Source of the DNA: Cyclobacteriaceae bacterium
GTDB lineage: Bacteria > Bacteroidota > Bacteroidia > Cytophagales > Cyclobacteriaceae
Length of the DNA stretch: 38,090 bases
NCBI GenBank assembly: GCA_012033595.1
Contig: JAAUQL010000056.1
Location: 1-38,090 of the forward strand
Direction: 5' to 3'
Under the pieces are notes generated by a model that had not been told where the DNA came from, made no database searches, and was given only the letters and a program-made list of their open reading frames with translations. This document shows, in pieces, positions 24,821 through 31,501 of the stretch (positions are counted from its first letter, which is position 1; the number at the start of each line of letters is the position of its first letter). The position numbers were made by a program, and so were the translations under genes.

Positions 24821-24859
24821 TGCATTTCAAATATACGATTATTAATCTTTATTGTTTAT

Positions 24860-25351
24860 ATGGACTTAAAAGAATTTGATAAGCGCATGCAAAGGCTGGG
24901 CTCCAATTTGCAGTCATCCATTAAAAATGACCTTCCGAGAGTCATCGGCGTAGAGGCCGTAAACCATTATCAGCAGGGTTTTCAGAATGAGGGCTTCACT
25001 AATACGGTGCTCATAAAGTGGGCTGAGGTAAAGCGGCGCATGACCGGGAGCAAGAGCAGGCCGGCAGACCGTGAGCGCAAAATACTGACCGGCCGTACCG
25101 GTCTGCTTCACGACTCCATTGATTATGAAACGGCGCCCGGCAAGACCATAGTATTTGCCAATCCACAAAATAAAGGGGCACAAGCAAACTATGCCAAGGT
25201 GCACCAGTTTGGCACCAACACCGCCGGTCGAGGAAATAAAACGACCGTACCGGCACGTCCCATCATTGGTGAGAGTGCCCAACTGATGGCTAAGATCAAT
25301 GATAAGATCATACGCAGGTTTATTAGCATTATTAAAACCAATTTAAAATGA
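24860..25351 (+). CDS. Mu gpG-like virion morphogenesis / tail completion protein
   Basis: 163 residues from the ATG at 24860 (the longer frame from 24797 starts within hairpin DNA). It has the gpG-type pattern: an N-terminal helix, K-W-A-E-V, G-R-T-G-L-L-H-D-S, V-H-Q-F-G-T and a final P-A-R-P-I-I-G motif. In Mu-like phages this protein joins heads and tails. Its stop overlaps the next ATG (ATGA at 25348). Confidence 0.8.
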   Translation: MDLKEFDKRMQRLGSNLQSSIKNDLPRVIGVEAVNHYQQGFQNEGFTNTVLIKWAEVKRRMTGSKSRPADRERKILTGRTGLLHDSIDYETAPGKTIVFANPQNKGAQANYAKVHQFGTNTAGRGNKTTVPARPIIGESAQLMAKINDKIIRRFISIIKTNLK

Positions 25352-25791
25352 AGGAGTTATTTCTTGCCGTCACGGCAAAGCTAAAGACCATCACAGCGCT
25401 GCGCTGGATAGATGAAGACTACGGACAGGCAGACAACTACCAGCTACGCCCTGCCATCGAGTTCCCCGCGGCATTGGTGACTGTCAACTACGACAGCACC
25501 GAAGATACCGGCGAGGCGATAGATATGGAGCAACATGTTCGCGCCAGCGTACAGGTGCGCCTGGTGTTTGAGACCACCGGAGAGACAAACACCTACGCGC
25601 CAGATACCGTGCGACAGCAAGCCCTTGCCCGCTTCGATATCGTAGATCAGGTGCACGAATATTTGCAAAGCTTCGATAATCTAGGCAAGATGGCAGGGCT
25701 TACCCGTACCAGCATGCAAAGCGAGCCACGGCGCGACGGCTACAAGGTAGTCGCCATCAGGTACGTGACGGACTTTACTGAGGCTTACTAG
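25348..25791 (+). CDS. tail terminator-like protein
   Basis: A 147-residue soluble alpha/beta protein coupled to the gpG-like gene by ATGA. Position at the end of the connector module and size fit siphovirus tail terminator/completion proteins, which cap the tail tube. Composition is in line with the neighbours. There is no firm motif. It converges with the small leftward gene ending at 25800, with only 8 bp between them. Confidence 0.6.
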   Translation: MKELFLAVTAKLKTITALRWIDEDYGQADNYQLRPAIEFPAALVTVNYDSTEDTGEAIDMEQHVRASVQVRLVFETTGETNTYAPDTVRQQALARFDIVDQVHEYLQSFDNLGKMAGLTRTSMQSEPRRDGYKVVAIRYVTDFTEAY

Positions 25792-25799
25792 CCCTATGC

Positions 25800-26015
25800 T
25801 TATGTGAGTGTTGTGCGCCCTGATTCTTCCAGTTCGCGCTCTTTGGCGCCTACCGGAGTATTGAGGTAGTTGTACAGGGTGCCCATGCTTATCGGGTACA
25901 CAGGGTAGATGTAGCGGCGATAGATGTGGCGGGTAGTAAGCCCCTTGCCCTGGTGCTGTCGGTAGATGTCGCACACCTTGCGGATCATGCGTAGTTTATG
26001 TGCATTGCTATACAT
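25800..26015 (-). CDS. small basic protein, possible HTH
   Basis: 71 residues from the ATG at 26015 (a longer frame starts at 26039). Basic and aromatic. A stretch R-H-I-Y-R-R-Y-I-Y-P followed by S-M-G-T-L-Y-N-Y-L could form a DNA-binding helix pair. It lies just downstream of a leftward terminator, between the early and head operons, where Mu-like phages often keep late regulators. This is suggestive but unproven. No recognisable Mor/C motif. Confidence 0.45.
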   Translation of the reverse strand: MYSNAHKLRMIRKVCDIYRQHQGKGLTTRHIYRRYIYPVYPISMGTLYNYLNTPVGAKERELEESGRTTLT

Positions 26016-26041
26016 AGGTGATTTACTGCTTTGACACAAAA

Positions 26042-26061
26042 AAAGGCCATTGCTGGCCTTT
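26042..26061 (-). terminator. leftward intrinsic terminator of the early/cassette operon
   Basis: AAAGGCCA (26042-26049) pairs perfectly with TGGCCTTT (26054-26061), loop 4. On the minus strand the stem is followed by a run of seven T, the classic intrinsic terminator form. It would stop early-operon transcripts before the 25800-26015 gene. Confidence 0.75.
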
Positions 26062-26126
26062 GTACAAAAAAAGTTATGATATGGCAGCTCACATATCTGC
26101 GTTTTGTGCTAAATATTTTTTAAGAA

Positions 26127-26203
26127 AGCCCGGCTACTGCGATCTGAATGGTTATTTCAGGGGCTCAGGCCGGGCTATGATTGTGCTACTATAGCCCCTT
26201 TTT
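26127..26203 (+). terminator. rightward terminator with alternative anti-terminator pairing
   Basis: GGGCTAT (26172-26178) pairs with ATAGCCC (26191-26197), loop 12, followed by CTTTTT: a rightward terminator for the head operon. Upstream, AGCCCGGC (26127-26134) is the exact complement of GCCGGGCT (26169-26176), which overlaps the 5' arm of that hairpin. The two pairings exclude each other, the layout of an attenuator. Whether it is regulated is unknown. Confidence 0.6.
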
Positions 26204-26224
26204 CGCTCCGCACATTAAAACGTG

Positions 26225-26284
26225 CGATAACAGCCGCTACCAGCCAGTTTCGTGCCTCAACCAGCAGATAGCTTGATGTTAGGC
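26225..26284 (-). other. attC-like recombination site 1
   Basis: On the minus strand GCCTAAC (26284-26278) holds the stop codon of the upstream gene, and GTTATCG (26231-26225) closes the site. Between them is an imperfect inverted repeat (CATCAAGCTATCTGC against GGTAGCGGCTG). Paired RYYYAAC/GTTRRRY-type core sites with imperfect inverted arms and a gene stop inside the first core are the marks of integron attC sites. 60 bp long. The closing core is imperfect. Confidence 0.55.
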
Positions 26285-26506
26285 TTCATGCTCCCAACGC
26301 TCGTCATCTGGAATGTCTTTACCAGTTAATGCTTTGTGTAGGTTATTAATTCCTAAAGCCTTTGATAAGTTTATCAGCTTTTCTTTAGCTGTTTTCTCAG
26401 GGTACTTTTCATTATATAATTTAATTAACTCAATAGGCTTTAGCTCTTTGTTTTCATTTGCAAGCCTGTTAAACCTTACTAAATCTAATGTTGTATAGTT
26501 TCTCAT
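26279..26506 (-). CDS. hypothetical protein, candidate integron cassette gene 1
   Basis: 75 residues from the ATG at 26506. AT-rich, Lys/Leu/Asn-rich and probably helical, unlike the phage genes around it. It starts about 32 bp after a GTTAGGC core site, and its TAA stop is embedded in the next GCCTAAC core, the standard geometry of an integron gene cassette. No family recognised. Confidence 0.65.
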   Translation of the reverse strand: MRNYTTLDLVRFNRLANENKELKPIELIKLYNEKYPEKTAKEKLINLSKALGINNLHKALTGKDIPDDERWEHEA

Positions 26507-26537
26507 AATATTTGTGTTCCCGCCGCAAAGCACGAAA

Positions 26538-26634
26538 GCCTAACATGCGGTATAGTTAATAAGCCCTATATAGTTTTGTTGTAATTGGACAGCGATGGGC
26601 AGGGCTTACATAACCATACCGCCATCCGTTATGC
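26538..26634 (-). other. attC-like recombination site 2
   Basis: On the minus strand GCATAAC (26634-26628) and GTTAGGC (26544-26538) flank 83 bp whose arms match imperfectly: GGCGGTATGGTTATGTAAGCCCT against AGGGCTTATTAACTATACCGC. Unpaired bases interrupt the stem, as in genuine attC sites. This is the best-formed site of the three. Confidence 0.7.
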
Positions 26635-26644
26635 ACAATAAAAA

Positions 26645-26866
26645 TTACTTCCTGTAGAAGTAATCATAAAACATCCAACTTATAATTAGGTATATAATAA
26701 TTAATAAAGCAGGTGCGCCACAAACTCCACTTATAAATGGATTTACATTAAAAAATTTATTTTCAACAAATGGGGCACTTAAAAAACCTACAATAAATGA
26801 AGGTATGGCAATAATTATTAATCGTAAGTCTAATAAAATTTTTTTCTTTAATTTCTCGTTTTTCAT
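26645..26866 (-). CDS. small two-helix membrane protein, candidate cassette gene 2
   Basis: 73 residues, ATG at 26866. Basic N-terminus, then two hydrophobic helices (about 14-30 and 48-66) and a short basic tail, so an inner-membrane protein. It starts 20 bp after a GTTAGGC core and ends 10 bp before the GCATAAC core of site 2, the expected place in a cassette. AT-rich. Function unknown. Small membrane proteins are common in integron cassettes. Confidence 0.65.
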   Translation of the reverse strand: MKNEKLKKKILLDLRLIIIAIPSFIVGFLSAPFVENKFFNVNPFISGVCGAPALLIIIYLIISWMFYDYFYRK

Positions 26867-26885
26867 ATCCGTAAATTTTACAGAT

Positions 26886-27008
26886 GCCTAACAGCAAGTA
26901 TAAAACATGTCTATTGTGCATCTAAGTTAATATTTATGTTAATTTCAAAGTTCATTTTTCAATCAAGGTTTGTGTTGGCACGTTTCATACTTGCGTAACG
27001 TTATATGC
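26886..27008 (-). other. attC-like recombination site 3
   Basis: On the minus strand the site runs from GCATATAAC (27008-27000) to GTTAGGC (26892-26886). Arms GCAAGTAT-GAAAC (26994 leftward) and GTTTTATACTTGC (26894-26907) pair over about 13 bp. At 123 bp it is long but within the range of large attC sites. The first core is less canonical than those of site 2. Confidence 0.55.
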
Positions 27009-27019
27009 AATAAAATATA

Positions 27020-27220
27020 CTACTGCTTAGGTTTCTGCAAGGCGTATTTCCTTTGCCAAGCGTGTCTCTCAAAATCTAAATATTCAATAAGGTATTCTAA
27101 TGCTTTTACCTTGTCAAAGTCTTTGATTTATTCTTTTGTAAAGTCGCATTCTATTTCAAACGTACACTCTTCTGTTGTGTCAATTAAGAATTGCCGTAAT
27201 TGTTCAAATGTGTATTCCAT
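27020..27220 (-). pseudogene. cassette-type ORF interrupted by an in-frame stop
   Basis: From the ATG at 27220, 30 residues are followed by a TAA at 27130-27128. The same frame then continues for 35 more residues to TAG at 27022-27020. Both halves have coding character (acidic helices, and a final basic R-H-A-W-Q-R-K segment), so a single-base change, for example GAA to TAA, probably broke a ~66-residue gene. The end lies 11 bp before attC-like site 3. A 14-codon frame lies just upstream. No family recognised. Confidence 0.5.
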
Positions 27221-27288
27221 AATTTCTAGATTTTGTTTAGTGCTTCTATTCCGTATTTTTTACTGCTCATATACTCGTCAGTTATGGC

Positions 27289-27516
27289 TCATATCCCCAA
27301 ACGTAATTCCTCACGAAGGATATATAAGTCATCTAATTGGTCTTCCGTTGCTTTGTAAATAGCTTCTTTAATTGTTTTCGCTCCTACATAATCTTTCCAT
27401 CTGGTATAGTGAAAGTCCTGCCATGTTTCAGGGTTAGCTGTTCTATACCAGTTAAGCATTTGTTTACGTCTGAATGAAAATTTTTTAATGCGCGGCAATA
27501 TTGAAGTGTTGGTCAT
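27289..27516 (-). CDS. hypothetical protein
   Basis: 75 residues, ATG at 27516, 9 bp after the stop of the 93-aa gene. Basic N-terminus (R-I-K-K-F-S-F-R-R-K), a W-Y-R-T-A-N-P-E-T-W aromatic patch, then an acidic C-terminal helix. AT-rich like the cassettes, but I see no core site between it and its neighbours, so it may belong to the phage operon. Function unknown. Confidence 0.6.
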   Translation of the reverse strand: MTNTSILPRIKKFSFRRKQMLNWYRTANPETWQDFHYTRWKDYVGAKTIKEAIYKATEDQLDDLYILREELRLGI

Positions 27517-27525
27517 TATTTTTTT

Positions 27526-27807
27526 TTAAATCCTTTTAAACAACTGTAACTGATTGACATCTCTTTTGTCCCCTTTAAATCCAATTGTCTCGACCAGGGT
27601 TATCAGTGATTCTTTTGAATTATGGTCTAAGGCAAACATGCCTATTACTGCCTTGTCTGAATAATTTTCATTAATACAATCTATAGCATACTGTCTGGCT
27701 TCGTTAAAATCGATGAATATCTTACCATCGTGCTGTTTGATTTTGCTGTCTATTAATAACAAAATATAGCGTAATGAGCCTTCGGAAATATCCATATTCA
27801 TGGCCAT
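27526..27807 (-). CDS. hypothetical protein
   Basis: 93 residues from the ATG at 27807, which overlaps a TGA (27809-27807) that would end a frameshifted extension of the membrane protein upstream (TGATG), suggesting translational coupling. Mixed alpha/beta, acidic. The frame can also be started a few codons later. No family recognised. Last gene that is clearly linked to the early operon. Confidence 0.6.
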   Translation of the reverse strand: MAMNMDISEGSLRYILLLIDSKIKQHDGKIFIDFNEARQYAIDCINENYSDKAVIGMFALDHNSKESLITLVETIGFKGDKRDVNQLQLFKRI

Positions 27808-27858
27808 CACATCCAATCGTTTAGCCAGTCGATCACGGCTGTGAATATGGTCACACGG

Positions 27859-28218
27859 CTATTGATGTACCAAAAGCCCCCCAAAAAAAGAAGCCAGTAT
27901 AATCCGACCGCCAAGGGTAAAGAACCACGGCAGGCCGCCTATTTGCCTGTCCCACCAATCCGATCCGGTATAGAATGGATTGCCGCGCAAAATCATGCCC
28001 GTGAGCAGGTCAAAGAACATATACCAGCCCAGTATGGCCAGTGATATCTCAGCCCCAAAGATGAGCATGAAACAGATGGTGAAGAAGACCCGGAGCACGG
28101 TGCTCCACGGCTTATCGCTCTTGCCGCGCCGCCAGTAGTAGGGGTCAACAATAAACGCCTCGATGAGCATAGGCACTATGCCCATCACAAACATGATCGT
28201 AAGATTATTCATTGTCAT
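27859..28218 (-). CDS. multi-pass membrane protein, probably frameshifted at its end
   Basis: 119 residues as read, with about three hydrophobic helices (residues ~5-24, 43-75, 100-117). The stop follows a T7-G6 tract on the minus strand (27889-27877). If one G is removed, the frame continues through F-W-Y-I-N-S-R-V-T-I to a TGA at 27809-27807 that overlaps the next ATG, giving a ~136-residue protein and normal coupling. I infer a homopolymer indel, real or technical. Role unknown. Confidence 0.6.
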   Translation of the reverse strand: MTMNNLTIMFVMGIVPMLIEAFIVDPYYWRRGKSDKPWSTVLRVFFTICFMLIFGAEISLAILGWYMFFDLLTGMILRGNPFYTGSDWWDRQIGGLPWFFTLGGRIILASFFGGLLVHQ

Positions 28219-28493
28219 AAATTTAGTTTGAGTTGCTTTTTGACTAAATAGTCATTTTTTAGTTTGTACACCACCTTTTCCAATTCGTACTCTGACGGCT
28301 TGTGTACATTTAGCCACCCGTACCAAAGACCATAGGTGAAGCCACCCCACTCCCTGCATTTGCCTCTGGGTAACCAGGGGCATACGGTAAGTTTATTTAA
28401 ACGATCAGGCTCGTAGTGCTTGCAATCCATGCACTTTACCCGTGTAGGACACCCTGCAGGGGTCCATTTGTTCAAATTATTTTTGAGCAGCAT
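28215..28493 (-). CDS. Cys-rich early protein
   Basis: 92 residues. The N-terminal half has five Cys (C-P-T-R-V-K-C-M-D-C-K-H, then T-V-C-P and G-K-C), suggesting a metal site. The C-terminal half is Lys/Leu-rich. Overlaps both neighbours (4 bp and 17 bp). Unknown function. Confidence 0.6.
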   Translation of the reverse strand: MLLKNNLNKWTPAGCPTRVKCMDCKHYEPDRLNKLTVCPWLPRGKCREWGGFTYGLWYGWLNVHKPSEYELEKVVYKLKNDYLVKKQLKLNL

Positions 28494-28734
28494 TTATCCT
28501 TCTTTTATTCGGGTATCTATATCCATATGCATTGATATAATCATATGCACGCTGCACATCGTACAGAAGGTCATATGCCACCTTTAGTGTGTTGTCAGAC
28601 ATCTTAAATACTTTGTAGGTGATCAATTCTATATGCTTATACCCGGAAAACGCTCTTAAAATTTTGCGCTCCATGATGTATCCTTTCACACTTCCTTCTG
28701 TTGTGGTGTCTATTTTGTATGATTCTTCTTTCAT
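28477..28734 (-). CDS. hypothetical early protein
   Basis: 85 residues from the ATG at 28734, which overlaps the stop of the zinc-ribbon gene (ATGA). The longer frame to 28806 lies inside that gene. Tyr-rich helical C-terminus (Y-D-Y-I-N-A-Y-G-Y-R-Y). No family recognised. Confidence 0.6.
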   Translation of the reverse strand: MKEESYKIDTTTEGSVKGYIMERKILRAFSGYKHIELITYKVFKMSDNTLKVAYDLLYDVQRAYDYINAYGYRYPNKRRINAAQK

Positions 28735-28895
28735 CTTATTATCTCCCTTTTTAATGTTTTTCCGCAGGTCAAGCAGCGGGTTTCTTCTATTGTTCCTCTG
28801 TAGCAATCGTCAACAATTGCCGTAATTTTTAAATGAAAACACTTGATGCGCCATCCGTATGTTGTTCTTTTCGGTTCAAACTCATATTTCGCCAT
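28731..28895 (-). CDS. 54-residue zinc-ribbon-like protein
   Basis: ATG at 28895, TGA at 28733-28731. Two Cys before (res 19, 31) and a C-L-T-C-G-K knuckle near residue 41, with a basic tail. It overlaps the previous gene by 14 bp and the next by 4 bp, so it is packed like a real operon gene. Possibly DNA- or RNA-binding. Confidence 0.6.
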   Translation of the reverse strand: MAKYEFEPKRTTYGWRIKCFHLKITAIVDDCYRGTIEETRCLTCGKTLKREIIR

Positions 28896-29595
28896 GTCTT
28901 CCCAGCGTTATCTTTGCCTCTACGAGCAACTTTGATTGGTCTTCCCCTTTGCTTCTTCCTTCATTTTGTCCTGCCTTGCTGGCCATGTTTCGGCTTACAT
29001 TCCTGGCTACTATCTGCTCTTGCTTTTCGATAGCATACTGCCTTAGCCAGCGTTTCACTACCTGACCATCCAGCCTGGCATATATCTCGCCGTAGTAGCC
29101 ATCCTTAGCGCGTTGCAGGCAAAGCATGACATCTTCAATTGCAAAGCCCTTATGATCCAGCGCTATCTCCATCGCCAGCTCTCTGGTATACTCCAGAATG
29201 CCTGCCCTTGGCACGTCTATATACTTGATGGTATCAAGTAGCAAATATTCCAGATCATCGATCAGGCTCTCCTCATCTCTTGCCATCAGCTCTGCAATAG
29301 TATGTATAGAGCCCAGTTTGTCTATTGCCTGGCATACCGTATCACGACTGGCTTGCACAGAGCTTATAAACATAGAGCGGCGCTCACCTATATACTCCTC
29401 CTTAAAAAATTGAAGGCTTTTGTCCAGATATACCAGATCGCTTTGCAGCTCGTGAAGTTGCTCTATGGCATCGGCAATCTTGAGTGGAGTAAGCTGCTTA
29501 ATGGCCTTGATCAGCGCGGGCTTGTCTCTTTTGTTCAAGCTCTGCCTGGCGCTGCTCAATAGTGCTGGTAGTTTGTGTCCTTTTGTCGTGTCCAT
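28882..29595 (-). CDS. conserved-looking early phage protein (possibly DUF6633-like)
   Basis: 237 residues, mostly helical. The C-terminal part (A-I-E-D-V-M-L-C-L-Q-R-A-K-D-G-Y-Y-G then R-L-D-G-Q-V-V-K-R-W-L) is a pattern I associate with a protein common in Mu-like Bacteroidota phages, DUF6633 from memory and not verified. It overlaps the upstream gene by 98 bp out of frame, unusually long. An internal start at Met74 would avoid this but lose a well-formed N-terminus. Confidence 0.65.
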   Translation of the reverse strand: MDTTKGHKLPALLSSARQSLNKRDKPALIKAIKQLTPLKIADAIEQLHELQSDLVYLDKSLQFFKEEYIGERRSMFISSVQASRDTVCQAIDKLGSIHTIAELMARDEESLIDDLEYLLLDTIKYIDVPRAGILEYTRELAMEIALDHKGFAIEDVMLCLQRAKDGYYGEIYARLDGQVVKRWLRQYAIEKQEQIVARNVSRNMASKAGQNEGRSKGEDQSKLLVEAKITLGRHGEI

Positions 29596-30037
29596 TTTTG
29601 ATCATTGGAATTATTTCCTCTATTTTGTCGTAGATGTCAGGCAGTGCCAGACGATTCTGGTGCCAGGTGTTGAGCCTGTCCCAGTTGGCAAACATAAAGC
29701 GTAATCCGGCCAGCACATACTGATCTCCACTTTCCTTGCCGTTCTGCTGCTGAAAGCCTCGGATATAGCTGATAATGCCCCGCATGGCATGGCTATATTG
29801 TATCGCCTTCTTACCCTTCATGTCCAGGTGCGAGTTCCTCGACTTAAGGAACTGCCTGTAAACGCCCATTGCCTCGTTGTATAGCTTATTGTCTTGCTCG
29901 CTGGCCTTCGATGTGCCCTTTGTAGCAAGCTTTATCAGATCGGTCTTGATGGCCTTCAATATCGGCACATCATCTAGCCCCCTTGGTCGCTGCATGTAGC
30001 TGTCGATAAGTCCAGTCTTTTGCTCCGTTGTTATCAT
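29498..30037 (-). CDS. hypothetical early protein
   Basis: 179 residues, all-helical and basic, with a Q/E/R-rich C-terminal tail that lies in the 98-bp overlap with the next gene. Its ATG overlaps the GemA-like stop (ATGA). Encoded next to GemA, so perhaps replication or regulation, but no motif is recognised. Confidence 0.6.
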   Translation of the reverse strand: MITTEQKTGLIDSYMQRPRGLDDVPILKAIKTDLIKLATKGTSKASEQDNKLYNEAMGVYRQFLKSRNSHLDMKGKKAIQYSHAMRGIISYIRGFQQQNGKESGDQYVLAGLRFMFANWDRLNTWHQNRLALPDIYDKIEEIIPMIKNGHDKRTQTTSTIEQRQAELEQKRQARADQGH

Positions 30038-30432
30038 AGTCCTTTGATGAATTTGGTGTACACTATTTCAAATTGCGCTACCAGTCTCGGCAGCTCGGCA
30101 TAGGTGTAGCTGTTAAGCCGCTTGCGTTTGTAGCTATATTGCTTGCACCATGCATCAATCCGCGCCAGGCTTATCTGCTTGCTGCCAGGGATGTGCCATC
30201 CCATCTCATGTGCCATAGATATGATTCGCCTGCGCATTTTATTCTCTTTGTGATATACCGGGTCAACCTCTTTCAGTGCGCTGATCAGTTCCGCGGCCTC
30301 TACTACGCTCATATTCCTGACGCTATGAGTACGGCCTCCGCTAAACTTGCCCACAATGCTATCCTTTTCATCTCTTAGCCCTGCCTTTCCCAGTGCGGCA
30401 TAGATGGCTATAATCTGGTGTTTCGTTGCCAT
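30034..30432 (-). CDS. GemA-like protein (Mu gp16 family)
   Basis: 132 residues from the ATG at 30432 (M-A-T-K-H-Q-I-I-A-I-Y). The pattern of an N-terminal A-I-Y-A-A-L-G-K-A-G-L helix, K-F-S-G-G-R-T, a central M-S-V-V-E-A-A-E-L-I helix and a final charged helix fits the gp16/GemA family. In Mu, GemA affects host gene expression and DNA topology. A longer upstream frame begins at a TTG and is unlikely. Embedded in a run of overlapping genes. Confidence 0.75.
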   Translation of the reverse strand: MATKHQIIAIYAALGKAGLRDEKDSIVGKFSGGRTHSVRNMSVVEAAELISALKEVDPVYHKENKMRRRIISMAHEMGWHIPGSKQISLARIDAWCKQYSYKRKRLNSYTYAELPRLVAQFEIVYTKFIKGL

Positions 30433-30547
30433 AGTATCTCTCGTTAAATCTATTTCGTTGAACAATAGCCGCAGCCACGATCATCCCGATCAGTGATCCT
30501 GCGATAAATGCCCCCAAGATCAGGAGCAAGGCAATCAATGCATTCAT
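30368..30547 (-). CDS. 59-residue membrane protein overlapping gemA
   Basis: ATG at 30547 overlaps the stop of the 70-aa gene (ATGA), and TGA at 30370-30368 lies 65 bp into the GemA-like gene. Residues 3-30 are a strong transmembrane helix (L-I-A-L-L-L-I-L-G-A-F-I-A-G), with a basic soluble tail. Coupling at both ends supports translation. Possible role in holin control, superinfection exclusion or nothing known. Confidence 0.55.
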   Translation of the reverse strand: MNALIALLLILGAFIAGSLIGMIVAAAIVQRNRFNERYYGNETPDYSHLCRTGKGRAKR

Positions 30548-30756
30548 ATATCGATCTGTTTTGAAGTACTAACCAAAAAGGCATCCAATTCAGCCTCCAA
30601 ATCTTTGCTGAGCGATAGCGCCCTGCCTGCTGCTGCAAAATCGTCAGCTGTACGCGACTTCTTAGCATGTGCTATCCTCTTAAAATATTCATATTGTGCC
30701 GTTCGCGTTTGAGCGGTCAGTTTAATGAGCTTGATTAAAGTTTGTTTGTAATCCAT
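30544..30756 (-). CDS. small helical early protein
   Basis: 70 residues, all-helical (K-L-I-K-L-T-A-Q-T-R, then R-A-L-S-L-S-K-D-L-E-A-E-L). First gene after the intra-operon terminator at 30796, so its level may depend on readthrough. No family recognised. Confidence 0.6.
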   Translation of the reverse strand: MDYKQTLIKLIKLTAQTRTAQYEYFKRIAHAKKSRTADDFAAAGRALSLSKDLEAELDAFLVSTSKQIDI

Positions 30757-30784
30757 TACTGCTTGATTTAGTGGTTTAAATGAT

Positions 30785-30816
30785 TATTAAAAAATGCCGC
30801 CGTTTTAGTAGGCGGC
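30785..30816 (-). terminator. intra-operon intrinsic terminator
   Basis: On the minus strand GCCGCC (30816-30811) pairs with GGCGGC (30801-30796) around a 9-base loop, followed by ATTTTTTAATAA. A standard leftward terminator in the 100-bp gap between the DUF3164-like gene and the distal early genes. It probably divides the operon into early and delayed-early parts. Confidence 0.7.
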
Positions 30817-30856
30817 CCCGGCCCCATTGGCCAGACTCCCATTCCGGGTATGCTTC

Positions 30857-31501
30857 TTAAATACTCGAAAAGTTAAGGCCAATATTTTCCCATTTCCCGT
30901 CACCTGTCATCTTCCGAAATTCGTAGCCGTAGGCTTTCATGGTCACCATATAGCCCTCTTTGATCAGTGCAAGACCTTCCTGCCACTTAGGGTCTGTAAA
31001 TTTATCCTCGTGCCGCATGAGGTGCATCACCTTTGAATATTCCAATTCGCCGGCATTATTTTTTTCCAGAAATGAAATCAGTATTTCGAAAAGCTTTTTG
31101 TCGCGTTTCTTCACAAACGAGTGAAGAAACTCCTTAATAAACTCAACTCCCTTTGTTGCCCGCTCATCCCAGTAGGGCATAGTGTCACGCCTGCGGGTAA
31201 CGCGTAGCTTTCCCTCTGCATTGGTGATGCTAAATCCCCCTTTGCTATTGCCGCGTATGGCTCCGTATGCTTCCAGCTTAGCGGCCTGCTCATCCATAAT
31301 TTCGTGACACTTTTGCTTGAAAAATGCAATTTGATTTTGCAACCTTATAGCCTCTTGCATAATGTCGGCTATCTTTTTGTCGCGGTCTTTTTCATAGTCT
31401 GCGCGTTCTTTTTCCCTTGCTATTCGTAGTGCCTCTTTTCTGCTTGCGAGCATATTTTCAAGCTCTTGCACGCTTAGTTCATTTACATCAGTTTCATTCA
31501 T
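30857..31501 (-). CDS. DUF3164-like protein
   Basis: 214 residues. An N-terminal charged coiled coil (to ~80) is followed by an alpha/beta domain with G-K-L-R-V-T-R-R-R and W-D-E-R-A-T-K-G motifs. Size and pattern fit DUF3164, an early protein widespread in Mu-like phages, with no known activity. Its ATG overlaps the stop of the DnaA-C-like gene (4 bp). Confidence 0.7.
   Translation of the reverse strand: MNETDVNELSVQELENMLASRKEALRIAREKERADYEKDRDKKIADIMQEAIRLQNQIAFFKQKCHEIMDEQAAKLEAYGAIRGNSKGGFSITNAEGKLRVTRRRDTMPYWDERATKGVEFIKEFLHSFVKKRDKKLFEILISFLEKNNAGELEYSKVMHLMRHEDKFTDPKWQEGLALIKEGYMVTMKAYGYEFRKMTGDGKWENIGLNFSSI

Noticed and set aside
25800-26015. Mor/C-type late activator
   Set aside because: Position fits, but the sequence shows no recognisable Mor/C motif. 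It is kept as an unnamed possible HTH protein.
26970-27362. 130-residue plus-strand frame across the cassette region
   Set aside because: It runs antisense to the cassette pseudogene and through attC-like site 3. Its composition is Cys/Ser-rich and irregular and there is no promoter, so it is a shadow frame.
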